Shown in pieces: positions 44,900-53,592 of a stretch of 64,000 nucleotides of DNA (within the stretch, counting starts at the first letter, position 1; each line of letters starts with the position of its first letter). The translations under genes were made by a program, and so were the position numbers. The stretch is from positions 6,435 to 70,434 of the forward strand of contig JBEKZS010000014.1 of NCBI GenBank assembly GCA_049509635.1. Reading direction: 5' to 3'. The notes under the pieces were generated by a model. The model had not been told where the DNA came from, searched no databases, and saw only the letters and a list, made by a program, of their open reading frames with translations. Source of the stretch: Roseiarcus sp049509635 (GTDB taxonomy: Bacteria > Pseudomonadota > Alphaproteobacteria > Rhizobiales > Beijerinckiaceae).

Positions 44900-45981
44900 C
44901 ACAGCCCCGCGAGATTCTGGACCACGCGCACCTTCTGGCCGGCGTCGATCTTGTGGGCGCCGAGCGCCACCACCTCGGCGCCTTCCGCGACGCCGTCGAC
45001 GACGAGCACGGATTCGCTCTCATAGCCGGCGATGCGCACCGGCGTTTCCGTCACCGTCCCGTTCGCGCGATCGACCACCCAGAGGCTCGGGCCCTTGCCC
45101 CGGTCGAACAGCGCGCCGAGCGGCAGCCGCGCGATGCGCTCGCTCCGGTCGCCCAGCGTGACGGTCAGGCTCATGCCCAGCTGCACGTTGGCGGGCGCGT
45201 CGGGCAGCGCGTAGCGCGCCTGATAGGTGCGGGTCGCCGGATCGGCGTTCGGCGCCAGCTCGCGCAGGGTCGCCGCGATCGCGACATCCGGGAGCGCCCA
45301 GAATTCGACGCGCGCCGTCGCCGACCGGGCGCGATCGACCAGGGTTTCGGGAATGGCGACCGCCGCCTCCTTCTCACCCGTGTGCGACAGGCGCATTGCG
45401 GCCGATCCGGCCGCGAGCACCTGGCCGGGCTCGGCGAGCACGGCGCTGACGATTCCGTCGGCATCCGCGGTCAGCGTCGCATAACCCACGGCGTTATGGG
45501 CCAGATTGACCGCCCGCTCGGCCCTGGCGAAGAGTCCGCGCGCCTGGTCGGCCGCCGCCTTGGTCTTGTCGACGTCGGCCGCCGCCGACCAGCCCTGGCG
45601 CTTGAGCGTCGCGATTCGCTCTTCCTCGGCCTGCGCCTGGGCGAGCGCGCCCCTGGCGGCCGAGTAATCGGCCTCGGCCTGGTCGACCTGCAGGCGAAAG
45701 TCGGTGTCGTCGAGCCGCGCCAGCGGATCGCCCTTGTGGACGATGGCGCCGGCGTCGACGAGACGCTCGGCCAGTTTGCCGGCGACGCGAAAGGCGAGAT
45801 CGCTCTCGATCCTGGCCTTGACGGTCCCCGGCAGCACCTGGCTGCGCGTGCGCTGTGCATAATGGGCCTGCACCACGAGGACCGGCCGCTGCGGCGGTTC
45901 CTTGCGCGCCTCCGTCGGGGCGTTGCAAGCCCCCGTGATCAGCGCGGGGGCCAGCGCCAAAAGGATCGAGCGAAGCTTCAT
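44899..45981 (-). CDS. RND periplasmic adaptor (membrane fusion protein)
   Basis: 360 residues from ATG 45981, preceded by GGAG. The N-terminus is a signal sequence (MKLRSILLALAPALITGAC); the Cys suggests a lipoprotein, although the lipobox (TGAC) is not ideal. The lipoyl halves are split around a coiled-coil hairpin (about residues 95-150), and the barrel domain includes NADPATRTYQARYALPD. It links the RND pump to an outer-membrane channel encoded elsewhere. Confidence 0.93.
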   Translation of the reverse strand: MKLRSILLALAPALITGACNAPTEARKEPPQRPVLVVQAHYAQRTRSQVLPGTVKARIESDLAFRVAGKLAERLVDAGAIVHKGDPLARLDDTDFRLQVDQAEADYSAARGALAQAQAEEERIATLKRQGWSAAADVDKTKAAADQARGLFARAERAVNLAHNAVGYATLTADADGIVSAVLAEPGQVLAAGSAAMRLSHTGEKEAAVAIPETLVDRARSATARVEFWALPDVAIAATLRELAPNADPATRTYQARYALPDAPANVQLGMSLTVTLGDRSERIARLPLGALFDRGKGPSLWVVDRANGTVTETPVRIAGYESESVLVVDGVAEGAEVVALGAHKIDAGQKVRVVQNLAGL

Positions 45982-45998
45982 CGCGCTGTCTCCGGGCT

Positions 45999-46613
45999 CT
46001 ACGATGTCGCGGGCGGGTTCCGATTTGCGAGCGCGCGCAACGCGAAGTCGATCACGGCTTCGGCGGCCATGGTCGGCTTCATCGCAGCGCATTGCGCGAT
46101 CATGGCGGGATGGTGGATGACGGCGCAGGCGGCGGAGACCAGCTCCGCGAGCGTCTTCGGGTCGCCCGGGCCGAATTCGCCGCTCGCCTGTCCCTCGGCC
46201 ACCACCACGGCGATCATCGCCTCATAGGTCTCGATGAACGCGTGCACCGGCGGCCAATGCTCATCCAGCGCGATGGCGACGACCTCGTGGACGCGCTTCT
46301 CCTGGGTCATCTGGTCGCGCAGGTTGCTGTGAAGCGTGAGCAGCAGCGCGCTCAGCCGCGTCCGCGCATCGCCGGGCCCCGAAGCGGCCGTCCGCGCAGC
46401 CTCGATCAGCGCGTCGAGCAGATTGCCGCAGATGGCCTCGGTGAGCGCGTCCTTCGAGGCGAAGAACCGGTAGATGTTGGCGCTCGACATGCCGAGCGCG
46501 CCGGCGATGTCGGCGACGGTCGTCTTGCGGAAGCCGACCTGGCGAAACAGGTCCCAGGCCGCGACGAGAATGCACTGGCGGGTTTCGTCGGCGGTTCGAC
46601 GGGAGACGTTCAT
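45999..46613 (-). CDS. TetR-family regulator of the adjacent RND pump
   Basis: 204 residues. The DNA-binding helices are in TTVADIAGALGMSSANIYRF (about residues 31-50), followed by FASKDALTEAICGNLL. The rest is a helical ligand domain. It precedes the adaptor and RND genes on the same strand (17 bp), with an inverted repeat upstream that fits autoregulation. Confidence 0.92.
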   Translation of the reverse strand: MNVSRRTADETRQCILVAAWDLFRQVGFRKTTVADIAGALGMSSANIYRFFASKDALTEAICGNLLDALIEAARTAASGPGDARTRLSALLLTLHSNLRDQMTQEKRVHEVVAIALDEHWPPVHAFIETYEAMIAVVVAEGQASGEFGPGDPKTLAELVSAACAVIHHPAMIAQCAAMKPTMAAEAVIDFALRALANRNPPATS

Positions 46614-46635
46614 TCCGTGCCATGACAGGTGAGGA

Positions 46636-46677
46636 GTGACGATAATGATTTTTTATCATTCGTCACGTTAATGTCAA
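46636..46677 (-). promoter_or_regulatory. Promoter and TetR-type inverted repeat upstream of the efflux operon
   Basis: GTGACGA and ATGAT (from 46636) are mirrored by ATCAT and CGTCAC (to 46666) around an AT-rich centre, an imperfect palindrome of about 31 bp. On the minus strand a perfect TTGACA (46677-46672) stands 16-17 bp before the AT-rich centre, which would serve as the -10. The palindrome therefore overlaps the promoter. Confidence 0.6.
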
Positions 46678-46717
46678 GCCGGCGCCGGGCCGCCCCGCAA
46701 ACGCGGCGCCCGGACGT

Positions 46718-46746
46718 TTGACAGAATTGCGCGGGGCTCCTATAGA
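46718..46746 (+). promoter_or_regulatory. Near-consensus sigma-70 promoter for rplU-rpmA
   Basis: TTGACA (46718-46723), 17 bp, TATAGA (46741-46746). This is the strongest promoter match in the window, as expected for ribosomal protein genes. The start point would be near 46753, giving a leader of about 145 nt before rplU. Confidence 0.75.
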
Positions 46747-46758
46747 ACCGCTCGCTCC

Positions 46759-46782
46759 AGCGCGGCTTCCGGCCGCGCTTTT
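46759..46782 (+). terminator. Terminator-like hairpin in the rplU leader
   Basis: AGCGCGGC (46759-46766), loop TTCCG, GCCGCGCT (46772-46779), then a short T-run (46779-46782) and a further TTTT at 46785-46788. It begins only a few nt after the predicted transcription start. It has terminator shape but lies in front of a gene that must be expressed, which suggests attenuation or a 5' stabilising role. Confidence 0.55.
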
Positions 46783-46897
46783 GATTTTGCGCGCGGTCGG
46801 GCCGGGCGCGGGCGGAGCGCCAACCAGCAGGTCGACACTGCAAAGAAGCCGATCGCGTCGTTCGCGGCGCAGAGTCGGATTGAACACGGAGAAAACG

Positions 46898-47272
46898 ATG
46901 TTCGCAGTCATCAAGACCGGCGGCAAGCAATATCGGGTCGCCGCCGAGGACGAAATCACGGTCATGTCGCTGCCCGGCGAGCCGGGCGAGGCGGTGGCGT
47001 TCGACGTGCTCGCGCTGTTCGACGGCGCGACGAACCACATCGGCGCACCGCTGGTCGCCGGCGCGACGGTCGCGGGCGAGATCGTCTCGCACGGGCGCGG
47101 TCCGAAGGTCATCGCCTTCAAGAAGCGCCGGCGCAAGAATTCGCGGCGCAAGCGGGGTCACAAGCAGGACCTCACGGTCGTGCGGATCAAGGAATTCCTG
47201 ACCGGCGGCGCCAAGCCGTCCGCCCGGGCGGGATCGACCGAAACCGAAGCGCCGGTCGCCGAATCCGCCTGA
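46898..47272 (+). CDS. rplU: 50S ribosomal protein L21
   Basis: 124 residues from ATG 46898, after GGAG. MFAVIKTGGKQYRVAAEDEI is the standard N-terminus; VIAFKKRRRKNSRRKRGHKQ is the basic rRNA-binding block. The tail beyond about residue 103 is extended and rich in Ala and Glu, as in other alphaproteobacteria. It is followed by rpmA after 81 bp. Confidence 0.98.
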   Translation: MFAVIKTGGKQYRVAAEDEITVMSLPGEPGEAVAFDVLALFDGATNHIGAPLVAGATVAGEIVSHGRGPKVIAFKKRRRKNSRRKRGHKQDLTVVRIKEFLTGGAKPSARAGSTETEAPVAESA

Positions 47273-47353
47273 AGCGGATTGGTTCGCGACGAAAGTTGAG
47301 GTATGGAAAGCGCATGCGCCGCTCGGCGGCCGGCGCAGCATCTGGAGCAGGTT

Positions 47354-47620
47354 ATGGCCCATAAGAAGGCAGGCGGTTCTTCCCGCAACGGGCGCGACTC
47401 GGCCGGCCGTCGGCTCGGCGTCAAGAAATTCGGCGGCGAGACCGTCGTCAGCGGCATGATTCTGGTTCGCCAGCGCGGCACCAAATTCCATCCCGGCCGC
47501 AACGTCGGCATCGGCGTCGACCATACGCTGTTCGCCAAGGCGGCGGGCAAGGTGGCGTTTCAGACCAAAGCGAACGGACGCGCCTATGTAGCGGTGGTCG
47601 CCCAGCAAGCGGCCGAATAG
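47354..47620 (+). CDS. rpmA: 50S ribosomal protein L27
   Basis: 88 residues from ATG 47354. It starts MAHKKAGGSSRNGRDSAGRR and contains ILVRQRGTKFHPGRNVGIG. The flexible N-terminus reaches the peptidyl-transferase centre. It forms the usual rplU-rpmA-obgE cluster, here with a GNAT gene inserted. Confidence 0.98.
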   Translation: MAHKKAGGSSRNGRDSAGRRLGVKKFGGETVVSGMILVRQRGTKFHPGRNVGIGVDHTLFAKAAGKVAFQTKANGRAYVAVVAQQAAE

Positions 47621-47642
47621 GCGGGGCAAGCGAGACCCCGCC
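47620..47642 (+). other. Hairpin directly after rpmA
   Basis: GGCGGGG (47620-47626) pairs with CCCCGCC (47636-47642) around a 9-nt loop, starting in the rpmA stop codon. There is no T-run, so it is more likely a 3' stabiliser or processing site than a terminator. The rest of the gap up to 47813 shows nothing recognisable. Confidence 0.45.
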
Positions 47643-47813
47643 CGGCGCCAGCCCCGCGGACGGTCTCGAGGAAATCCTGGAGACATCGACGGCGACAACA
47701 AAGGTCGACTTCGAACGTCCGGCAGGTCCAGGAGACCGGCGAGGGGAAGTGGGGCGCCGCTTCCCCTTCGTCGTTTCTCGGCGCCGCGCGCGCCTTCCAG
47801 AGGACCGGAGCCC

Positions 47814-48434
47814 ATGTTTCCCGACATCGCCCGCGACGACGTGTTTCGCCTCGAGACGAAGCGGCTCTGGCTGCGCTGGCCGCGGGTCGCCGACGCGCGC
47901 GCCGTGGAGCGCTATTCCAGCCGCTGGGAGGTGGCGCGCATGACCTCGCGGATTCCCCACCCCTACCCGCCGGGCGAGGCCGAGCGGTTCATCTTCACCG
48001 CGCGCGAAGCCAATGCGCTCGGCCGCGACCTCATCCTGGTGATCGCGCCGATCCGCGGCAAGCGCGATCCCGTCGGCATGCTGAGCCTCGAGGGCCGGCG
48101 CCAGGGGCGGCTCACGCTCGGCTATGCGCTCGCCCCGGAAGTCTGGGGCAAGGGCCTGGCGACGGAGGCGGCCACGGCGGCGATCGACGCCGGCTTCGCG
48201 CTGACCGACGCGGTAGAAATGCTCGCCACCTCGCATGTCGAGAATGCCGCCTCGCGCCGCGTGCTCGAGAAATGCGGCTTCGTCCATGGCGGGACCGGCC
48301 TCGAAGGCGCCCCGGCGCGCGGCGGCATGGTGCCCTGCGACCGCTTCCGTCTGGAGCGCGCCGCCTGGACGAGCCGGCGGGCGCCGCCGCCCGGCGCGGT
48401 TCCGCCGCACGAACCGCCGAGAGTCGCGCCATGA
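47814..48434 (+). CDS. GNAT-family acetyltransferase (RimJ/RimL-like)
   Basis: 206 residues. The N-terminal ETKRLWLRWPRVADARAVER and the acetyl-CoA region LGYALAPEVWGKGLATEAAT followed by HVENAASRRVLEKCGF are typical of the RimJ/RimL group. The tail after about residue 180 is rich in Pro and Ala. It lies between rpmA and obgE, and its stop overlaps the obgE ATG. A ribosomal target is plausible from context but unproven. Confidence 0.9.
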   Translation: MFPDIARDDVFRLETKRLWLRWPRVADARAVERYSSRWEVARMTSRIPHPYPPGEAERFIFTAREANALGRDLILVIAPIRGKRDPVGMLSLEGRRQGRLTLGYALAPEVWGKGLATEAATAAIDAGFALTDAVEMLATSHVENAASRRVLEKCGFVHGGTGLEGAPARGGMVPCDRFRLERAAWTSRRAPPPGAVPPHEPPRVAP

Positions 48435-49501
48435 AGTTCCTCGATCAGGCCAAGGTCTATGTCCGCTCGGGCGACGGCGGCGCCGGTTGCGTTTCGTTCC
48501 GGCGCGAGAAGTTCATCGAGTTCGGCGGCCCCGACGGCGGCGACGGCGGCCGCGGCGGCGACGTCGTCGTCGAATGCGCCGGCGGCCTCAACACGCTGAT
48601 CGACTTCCGCTACCAGCAGCACTTCAAGGCCAAGGTCGGCGTGCACGGCATGGGCAAGAACCGGGCGGGCGGGCGCGGCGCCGACGCCGTGCTCAAGGTG
48701 CCGGCCGGCACGCAGGTGTTCGACGAGGACGGCGAGACCCTGCTCGCCGACCTGAAGACCGAAGGCGAGCGAATCTGCCTGCTGAAGGGCGGCAATGGCG
48801 GCTTCGGCAACGCTCATTTCACCACCTCGACCAATCGCGCGCCGCGCCGCGCCAATCCGGGCGCGCCCGGCCAGGAGCGCACGCTGATCCTGCGCCTGAA
48901 GCTGATCGCCGACGCCGGCCTCGTCGGCCTGCCCAACGCCGGCAAGTCGACGCTGCTGGCGACCGTTTCGGCGGCCAAGCCCAAGATCGCCGCCTATCCC
49001 TTCACGACCCTGCATCCCGGGCTCGGCGTGGTCCGCATCGACGGGCGCGATTTCGTGCTCGCCGACATTCCCGGCCTGATCGAAGGCGCGCATGACGGCC
49101 ACGGCCTCGGCGACCGCTTCCTCGGCCATGTCGAGCGCTGCCGCGTGCTGCTGCATCTGGTCGACTGCACGGGCGCCAACGCCGGCGCCGACTATCGCAC
49201 GATCCGCCGCGAACTCGCCGCCTATGGCGGCGGCCTCTCGGAAAAGGCGGAGATCGTCGCTCTGTCCAAGGTCGACGCCGTCGACGAGGCGACGCTCGAC
49301 AAGCAGAAGGAGCGCCTCAGGCGCGCGATGCGCGAACACGGGCCGACGCTCGCCGAAGGGGTCAGACGGGCACGGCCGCTCGAACTCTCCGCCGTCGCGG
49401 GCCGCGGCGTCGCCGAGGTCCTGCGCGCCGTCGCCGCAGCGATCGAGGCGAGCCGCGCGCTGGAGGCCCCGAAGCCGACGGCCGAGATGGCGACGGCTTA
49501 G
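48431..49501 (+). CDS. obgE: GTPase ObgE/CgtA
   Basis: 356 residues from ATG 48431. The glycine-rich Obg domain (residues 1-158; SGDGGAGCVSFRREKFIEFG, GPDGGDGGRGGDV) is followed by the G domain with GLPNAGKST, DIPGLIEGAHDGHGLGDRF and SKVD. It takes part in 50S ribosome assembly. ATGA overlap with the GNAT gene. The proB-proA genes that often follow obgE are not present here. Confidence 0.97.
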   Translation: MKFLDQAKVYVRSGDGGAGCVSFRREKFIEFGGPDGGDGGRGGDVVVECAGGLNTLIDFRYQQHFKAKVGVHGMGKNRAGGRGADAVLKVPAGTQVFDEDGETLLADLKTEGERICLLKGGNGGFGNAHFTTSTNRAPRRANPGAPGQERTLILRLKLIADAGLVGLPNAGKSTLLATVSAAKPKIAAYPFTTLHPGLGVVRIDGRDFVLADIPGLIEGAHDGHGLGDRFLGHVERCRVLLHLVDCTGANAGADYRTIRRELAAYGGGLSEKAEIVALSKVDAVDEATLDKQKERLRRAMREHGPTLAEGVRRARPLELSAVAGRGVAEVLRAVAAAIEASRALEAPKPTAEMATA

Positions 49502-50307
49502 CGCGGCGCCGGATCGCGGGCCGGCCGATGAGGCGTCTCCGGCAGCCAGACGCCGGCGATCTTTCTCTCGACGGCGCGACCAGCGCTCGCACTCATCGTC
49601 GTCGCGGTCGACGGGCGGCGCGTCCGTCGCGAGCCGACAGCGAAACAAGTCTTCCTGTAAATCAGAAGTCGTGCTATGGTGTTTTGGTGGGCAGAGGGCG
49701 ACTTCGAGCCGAGCCGGCGCCGCAGATGCGGCGACCCGAACCGCGGCGACGGCGTCGCGGGCCGGCGGCGATGGGAGCAAAGACGAATGGCGCCACGAAC
49801 GAACTCGGGTCGGCAACCGCGAGGACGGCTTCAGAGGGCGGCTTTCAACGTTGACGAAAGGGGCGCCAGGGGAGGCTCAAGGAGGCTTCATTTTGCTCGC
49901 AGACCCTTGAAATCCCTCGAAACCTCGAAAAAGGAATTTCCAATAATTTCCAAGACCTTCCGCCGTCCTTCGAAGCCGGGCGACGCGGAGAGACGGCGGC
50001 TGGATGGAGAGCGGCAAAATCTGCTCAAGACCTTGATATCGCTTGATTCGAGGCCGCAAACGACCCTTCGCAGACGTTGGAATCAAGGACTTGCCGACAT
50101 TTTGACGGCCGTTCGGGACCTGTTTGACCCCAAGACGGGTCGATTGGCGGTCGATTTCGGCGGAGTATCCGGTATCCAAGCAGAGATTCGCGATTCAGCC
50201 GGGGATCGCGCGGGCCCGCGCGGCCTAAGTCTGCTCGGCCTGTGGCGCTGCAGCTCCGTGGTCACCCCATCACAATCCGCCTAGTGTCGCGAGTTCGGAA
50301 CAGAGCG
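49502..50307. other. 0.8-kb intergenic gap without a convincing gene
   Basis: Open frames here have neither the GC-rich third codon positions of the neighbours nor any recognisable motif. The part from about 49890 to 50150 is visibly richer in A and T than its surroundings and holds short direct repeats (AATTTCCAATAATTTCCA; CTCGAAACCTCGAAA). A promoter-like TTCCTG, 17 bp, TATGGT lies at 49652-49680, and TAGTGT at 50282 could serve the transporter. It may be a remnant of an inserted element, a decayed gene, or an unknown small RNA. Confidence 0.5.
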
Positions 50308-51612
50308 ATGGCCGAAACCCTGGGAACTTCGATCCACGCGGTCGATCGGCAAGCGGACCAAACGGTCGGCGTCGGCCGCATCGTCATGGCGAGCCTGGTC
50401 GGCACCACAATCGAATTCTACGATTTCTACATCTACGGCACGGCGGCCGCGCTCGTGATCGGCCAGACGTTCTTTCCCAGGTCGGCGCCGGAGGCGCAGC
50501 CGCTCAATGCCTTCCTGACCTTCGGAATCGCGTTTCTCGCCCGGCCGATCGGCTCGATCGCCTTCGGCCATTTCGGCGACCGGATCGGACGCAAGTCGAC
50601 GCTCGTCGCCTCGATGCTGGTCATGGGCGTTTCGACGACGCTGATCGGTCTGCTGCCCGGCTACGCCGAGGCGGGCGTTCTGGCGCCGGCGCTGCTGTGC
50701 GTGCTGCGTTTCTTTCAGGGGATCGGCCTTGGCGGCGAATGGGGCGGCGCCGCGTTGCTCGCCACGGAGAACGCGCCGCGCGGCCGGCGCGCGTGGTACG
50801 GCATGTTCCCGCAGCTCGGGCCGCCGCTCGGCTTCATCCTCGCCAATGGCCTGTTCCTCGCCCTCATCCTCGGCCTCGGCGAGGCGCCGTTCGTCGCCTG
50901 GGCCTGGCGCATCCCGTTCCTGGTCAGCGCCGTCCTGGTCGCCATCGGCCTCTATGTGCGGATGTCGATCGACGAGACGCCGGCGTTCCGCGCCGTCCTC
51001 GCGCGTGGCGAGCGGGTCAGGGTTCCGCTGGTCGCGGTCCTGCGCGGCTGCTGGCGGCCGCTGATCCAGGGCTCGCTGTCGATCGTGGTCTGCTATGCGC
51101 TGTTCTACATTTCGACGGTGTTCGCGCTCGGCTACGGGGTGAACGCGCGGCACATCCCCCGCATCGACTTCCTCGCCATGCTCTGTCTGGCCGCGCTGTT
51201 CATGGCGCTGGCGACGCCGCTCTCGGCGGCGCTCGCCGACCGGATCGGCCGTCGCCCGGTCCTGCTCGGCGCGAGCGCCCTGGCGGCGCTCACAGGCTTT
51301 GCGCTGCCGGCGCTGCTCGGCGGCGGCCCGACCGGGACCCTGCTGTTCCTCTGCCTCGCGCTCGGCGTGATGGGCCTGACCTTCGCCCCGCTGGGCGCGC
51401 TGCTGCCCGAGCTGTTCCCGACGCCGCTCGCCTATACCGGCGCCTCGAGCGCCTATAATCTGGGCGGCATACTCGGGGCTTCGCTGGCGCCCTATCTCGC
51501 CCAGCGCCTGCTCGACCGCGGCGGGCTGCCGTGGGTGGGCTATTACCTCGTGCTGGCGGCCGCGATCAGCTTTCTCAGCGTGCTCAGCATGAAAGAGACG
51601 GGAAGGGGCTGA
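50308..51612 (+). CDS. MFS transporter, metabolite:H+ symporter (MHS) type
   Basis: 434 residues with twelve predicted membrane segments. The N-terminal SLVGTTIEFYDFYIYGTAAA and GSIAFGHFGDRIGRKSTL are hallmark MHS blocks, as are GIGLGGEWGGAALLATENAP and FPQLGPPLGFILANG. Members take up organic acids, betaines or similar with protons. The substrate is not readable. ATG 50308 was chosen; an upstream in-frame ATG at 50242 adds a segment unlike the family. Confidence 0.92.
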   Translation: MAETLGTSIHAVDRQADQTVGVGRIVMASLVGTTIEFYDFYIYGTAAALVIGQTFFPRSAPEAQPLNAFLTFGIAFLARPIGSIAFGHFGDRIGRKSTLVASMLVMGVSTTLIGLLPGYAEAGVLAPALLCVLRFFQGIGLGGEWGGAALLATENAPRGRRAWYGMFPQLGPPLGFILANGLFLALILGLGEAPFVAWAWRIPFLVSAVLVAIGLYVRMSIDETPAFRAVLARGERVRVPLVAVLRGCWRPLIQGSLSIVVCYALFYISTVFALGYGVNARHIPRIDFLAMLCLAALFMALATPLSAALADRIGRRPVLLGASALAALTGFALPALLGGGPTGTLLFLCLALGVMGLTFAPLGALLPELFPTPLAYTGASSAYNLGGILGASLAPYLAQRLLDRGGLPWVGYYLVLAAAISFLSVLSMKETGRG

Positions 51613-51715
51613 CCGGGCGATGTCGGGCGCCAGCGTCGGTCCCTTCACGCTCGACGTCACTCGCCGGCTCGCCGAGACGGTCGAGCGAGCCGGCGGATCG
51701 AGCGCGCGCGGCGCC

Positions 51716-52363
51716 TCAGAGATAGCCCGCCAGCTCTTTGGCCGATTCCTCGGGCTTGCGCTCGAGATTGAACGCCTCGACGAATCTGCCCTTCGCATCC
51801 ATGAGATAGACGATCGAGCTGTGGTCCATTCCATAGCCGCCGTTCTCCGGCGGACCCTTGCGGGCGTAGACGCGATAGGCCTTCTCGACCTTCGCGATCG
51901 CCTCCGGGTCGCCGGAAAGGCCGATGATGCGCGGATCGAAACTGTCGAGATAGTCCTTCAGCGACTGGGCGCTGTCGCGCTCGGGATCGATCGTGATGAA
52001 CAGCGCGCGCACCGCCTTGCCCGGCAGTCTGGCGAGCACGTCCGACATTTGCGCGAGCGTCGTCGGGCAGACGTCGGGGCAATGCGTGTAGCCGAAATAG
52101 ACGAGAAACGGCTCGCCCTTCATGTCGGCGTCGGTGACGATGCGCCCGTCGGGGCCCTGCAGGGCGAATGGGCCGCCGATCAGCGCCGCTCCCGGACCGG
52201 GCTGCTGCCGCCATAGCGGATAGAGGGCGATGCCGGCGATTGCGAGGACGGCGATTCCCGCCGCGAGCGCGGCGATCCAGCGCCGCTCGGCGGCGGGCGG
52301 TGCGTCGGGGACGGGCGCGGCGGCGTTCAAGGCGGCTCCAAGGCGTCGGAGGGACCGGATCAT
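51716..52363 (-). CDS. SCO1/SenC-family copper chaperone
   Basis: 215 residues. One N-terminal membrane segment (about residues 29-50) anchors a periplasmic thioredoxin-like domain. The copper-binding CxxxC is in GYTHCPDVCPTTL, and the distal His is in GMDHSSIVYLMD. SCO proteins deliver copper to the CuA site of cytochrome c oxidase. No oxidase gene is near, so the target cannot be inferred from context. Confidence 0.93.
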   Translation of the reverse strand: MIRSLRRLGAALNAAAPVPDAPPAAERRWIAALAAGIAVLAIAGIALYPLWRQQPGPGAALIGGPFALQGPDGRIVTDADMKGEPFLVYFGYTHCPDVCPTTLAQMSDVLARLPGKAVRALFITIDPERDSAQSLKDYLDSFDPRIIGLSGDPEAIAKVEKAYRVYARKGPPENGGYGMDHSSIVYLMDAKGRFVEAFNLERKPEESAKELAGYL

Positions 52364-52543
52364 CGAACCGAAATACAGCCAAAACGGGGCCCTCGCCAGC
52401 CGTCGCGCCGATAGGCTGCCGCTATCGGCGCGGCCGCACCGGGCCGCTCGCTGTTGCTGTTGCGCCATGTGGGATATCCTCGCGCGCCGGAATGCGCCAG
52501 CGCGGTTGCGCCAGGCGGAGTGGACGGCTGACAGGGGCAAGCG

Positions 52544-53476
52544 ATGGTGCTGCGCCAGCTCGAATATCTGGTCGCGCTGGCGCGGGAACGCCATTTCGGC
52601 CGCGCCGCGCTCGCCTGCAACGTCTCGCAGCCGACGCTTTCCGCCGCGATCCGCCAGTTGGAGGAGGAACTCGGCGCCCCGATCGTCGAGCGCGGCCACA
52701 AGTTCCACGGCCTCACCGTCCAGGGCCGCATGGCGGTCGAATACGCCCACCGCATCCTCGCCGAAGCCGACGGGATGCGTGCGAGCCTGCGCGACATGGA
52801 CAAGGGCCTGGCCGGCCGGTTGCGGCTCGGCGCCATTCCCACGGCTCTGCCGTTCGTTGCCCAGCTCTCCGGGCCGTTTCACGCGCGCTATCCCAACGTG
52901 CGCCTCACCGTGCTGTCCCAGACCTCGCAGGAGATCCAGCGCGGCATCGACGATTTCGCGCTCGACGCCGGCCTCACCTATCTCGACAACGAACCGCTCG
53001 ACCACGTGCTGGCCAAGCCGATCTATCAGGAGGAATATGTCTTCCTCACGCCCGCCTTCGGGCCCTTTGGGCAGCGCCGGACGATCAGCTGGAAGGAGGC
53101 GGCGGGCGCGGCGCTCTGCCTGTTGACCCCGGACATGCAGAACCGGCGCATCATCGACGGCATTTTCCGCTCGGTCGACGCCCAGCCGACCCCTTCGGTC
53201 GAGACCAATTCGATCTTCAACCTCTGCGCGCACGCCAGCTTTGGACCCTGGTCCGCGATCGTGCCGCGCCAGCTCCTGCAATTCTTCGGCATTCCACGCC
53301 AGACGCGCGCGCTGGAGCTCGTCGAGCCGAGCGCGCGCCGCACGATCGGCCTCATCATGTCCGACCGTCGGCCCGCTGCGCCGCTCGCCCGCAATCTGTT
53401 CGCGATGGAAATTCCCCCCGATCTCGGCAGCCTCATCCTGCCCCCGCTCGCATCGGGGGAGATGGTTCCAGTTTGA
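52544..53476 (+). CDS. fdsR: LysR-family regulator of the formate dehydrogenase operon (FdsR-like)
   Basis: 310 residues. Residues 1-60 are a LysR helix-turn-helix (LRQLEYLVALARERHFGRAA, then SQPTLSAAIRQLEEELG). The effector domain follows from about residue 90 (RLRLGAIPTALPFVAQLSGP). It is transcribed in the same direction as fdsG, 116 bp upstream, matching the known arrangement of fdsR before fdsGBACD. In Cupriavidus FdsR responds to formate; the same is inferred here. Confidence 0.88.
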   Translation: MVLRQLEYLVALARERHFGRAALACNVSQPTLSAAIRQLEEELGAPIVERGHKFHGLTVQGRMAVEYAHRILAEADGMRASLRDMDKGLAGRLRLGAIPTALPFVAQLSGPFHARYPNVRLTVLSQTSQEIQRGIDDFALDAGLTYLDNEPLDHVLAKPIYQEEYVFLTPAFGPFGQRRTISWKEAAGAALCLLTPDMQNRRIIDGIFRSVDAQPTPSVETNSIFNLCAHASFGPWSAIVPRQLLQFFGIPRQTRALELVEPSARRTIGLIMSDRRPAAPLARNLFAMEIPPDLGSLILPPLASGEMVPV

Positions 53477-53491
53477 TAGAAGATTACTATC
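53475..53491 (+). promoter_or_regulatory. LysR-type T-N11-A site upstream of fdsG
   Basis: GATA (53475-53478) and TATC (53488-53491) form an inverted repeat that contains ATAG-N7-CTAT and obeys T-N11-A. The following AT-rich stretch (ATCATATATTC) is unusual for this GC-rich sequence and could hold the -35/-10 region. It overlaps the 3' end of the regulator gene. Confidence 0.5.
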
Positions 53492-53592
53492 ATATATTCG
53501 GAAGGTTCGATTTGAATTGCGCAGCGGCCTGGACGATTCTGGGGTCCGCCGCCGCGACGCCTTCAAGGCCGCTCGCCGGCCGGGAGGTCGTC

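Noticed and set aside
49676..50284. A 202-codon plus-strand open frame in the gap after obgE
   Set aside because: Codon third positions are not GC-biased like real genes here, composition is Arg-rich and patchy, and no motif is recognised.
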